Assembly (NCBI GenBank): GCA_045578465.1
Contig: JAZNKJ010000050.1
Span: forward strand, 1-13,058
Source of the DNA: SIG454 sp045578465
GTDB lineage: Bacteria; Bacillota; Clostridia; Monoglobales; Monoglobaceae
Direction of reading: 5' to 3'
Length of the DNA stretch: 13,058 bases
The notes beneath the pieces are model-generated. The model was not told the DNA's origin, made no database searches, and worked only from the letters and a program-made list of their open reading frames with translations. Positions 12,754 through 13,058 of the stretch are shown here, piece by piece (within the stretch, counting starts at the first letter, position 1; each line of letters starts with the position of its first letter). Made by a program: the position numbers and the translations under genes.

Positions 12754-12996
12754 ATGAAATCAACAGGTATGGTAAGAGACATTGACAAGGTAGGGAGAAT
12801 TGTTATCCCTAAGGAAATCAGAAACAGTTTCCGTATTAAAGAGGGAGACCCCTTGGAAATTTTTACGGACAACAACAGAATCATTCTTCAAAAGTATGAG
12901 CCTGCTTGTATGTTCTGCGCAAGCGCTGAGGATGTTGTTGAATTTGGCGACAAGAGAATATGCAAAAAATGCATTGACAAAATAAAAAACCTCTAA
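12754..12996 (+). CDS. AbrB/SpoVT-type transition regulator with C-terminal zinc-binding motif
   Basis: An 80-residue DNA-binding protein. Residues 1-50 form an AbrB-type swapped-hairpin domain with the hallmark KSTGMVRDIDKVGRIVIPKE, EGDPLEIF and NNRIILQKYEP, which binds AT-rich DNA as a dimer or tetramer. In place of the longer AbrB C-terminal multimerisation domain there is a short C52-x2-C55-x14-C70-x2-C73 motif that should bind zinc. Such Cys-tailed forms are known in Clostridia. Its likely role is control of growth-phase and sporulation genes. AGGGAG lies upstream of ATG, a perfect sigma-A promoter precedes it, and a terminator follows, so it is a single-gene unit. Confidence 0.92.
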   Translation: MKSTGMVRDIDKVGRIVIPKEIRNSFRIKEGDPLEIFTDNNRIILQKYEPACMFCASAEDVVEFGDKRICKKCIDKIKNL

Positions 12997-13000
12997 AAAA

Positions 13001-13033
13001 GAAACCCCCGAAATTTCGGGGGTTTTCTTTTTT
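13001..13033. terminator. Intrinsic terminator of the AbrB-family gene, probably bidirectional
   Basis: A 24-base perfect palindrome (13002-13025, arms AAACCCCCG/CGGGGGTTT) is followed by a C and six T on the plus strand. On the minus strand it is followed by CTTTTTT, so it could also serve a convergent gene entering from the right edge. Confidence 0.92.
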
Positions 13034-13058
13034 ATAACATTTCTTTAAGTCTTTCGTT
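13032..13058 (-). CDS. Possible 3' end of a convergent minus-strand gene
   Basis: The minus strand from the window edge reads NERLKEML then TAA, ending at the shared terminator. Nine codons cannot establish a gene; the position beside a terminator with T-runs on both sides is the only support. Confidence 0.2.
   Translation of the reverse strand, partial: NERLKEML

Noticed and set aside
1..13058. CRISPR array, insertion sequence, prophage or defence system
   Set aside because: No direct repeat series, terminal inverted repeats, transposase, integrase or known defence domain appears; the only direct repeat of note is the 20-base ygjV junction pair.

Overview
The window is an AT-rich stretch of a spore-forming anaerobic Firmicute, most likely an uncultured Clostridia lineage. 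The evidence is spoIID, a gerA-gerB-gerC germinant receptor operon, an AbrB-type regulator, an oxygen-sensitive class I fumarase subunit, FeoB-type ferrous iron uptake, strong Shine-Dalgarno sites, and TTGACA/TATAAT promoters with 17-base spacers. TGA, TAA and TAG all act as stops.

Layout. (1) 1-845: the 3' end of feoB, then a FeoB-associated Cys-rich mini-protein and a terminator. (2) 849-1008: a minus-strand tRNA-Trp(CCA) with its own promoter and terminator. (3) 1065-4162: a plus-strand run of a membrane-anchored parvulin-like foldase, the alpha subunit of class I fumarase/tartrate dehydratase, and two tandemly duplicated YgjV-family membrane proteins. (4) 4226-4756: long-form hibernation factor hpf, ending at a terminator shared with a convergent minus-strand pair. 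(5) 4798-6391 (minus): spoIID followed by a cytidylate kinase-like gene. (6) 6483-7340: a LacX-type aldose epimerase. (7) 7350-8528: the rpsF-ssb-rpsR operon with a structured leader. (8) 8591-12663: gerA-gerB-gerC with overlapping genes, plus a 57-residue two-helix membrane protein that resembles the small D subunits of some germinant receptors. (9) 12678-13033: an AbrB-type regulator with a C-terminal four-cysteine zinc-binding motif and its terminator.

How it fits together. Much of the window is conserved housekeeping (ribosomal operon, tRNA, hpf) interleaved with sporulation and germination functions: SpoIID remodels septal peptidoglycan during engulfment, and GerA/B/C (possibly with the small D-like protein) sense germinants in the spore inner membrane. 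No mobile element, CRISPR array or defence locus is visible.

The most informative irregularities are: a 20-base junction repeat showing that the ygjV pair arose by tandem duplication, with the fumarase stop region captured in another frame as the new tail of the first copy; a fumarase alpha subunit with no beta subunit beside it; an unlisted small ORF closing the ger operon; an in-frame stop at the very start of the feoB fragment; and a spoIID start with no Shine-Dalgarno site but sigma-E-like elements close by.
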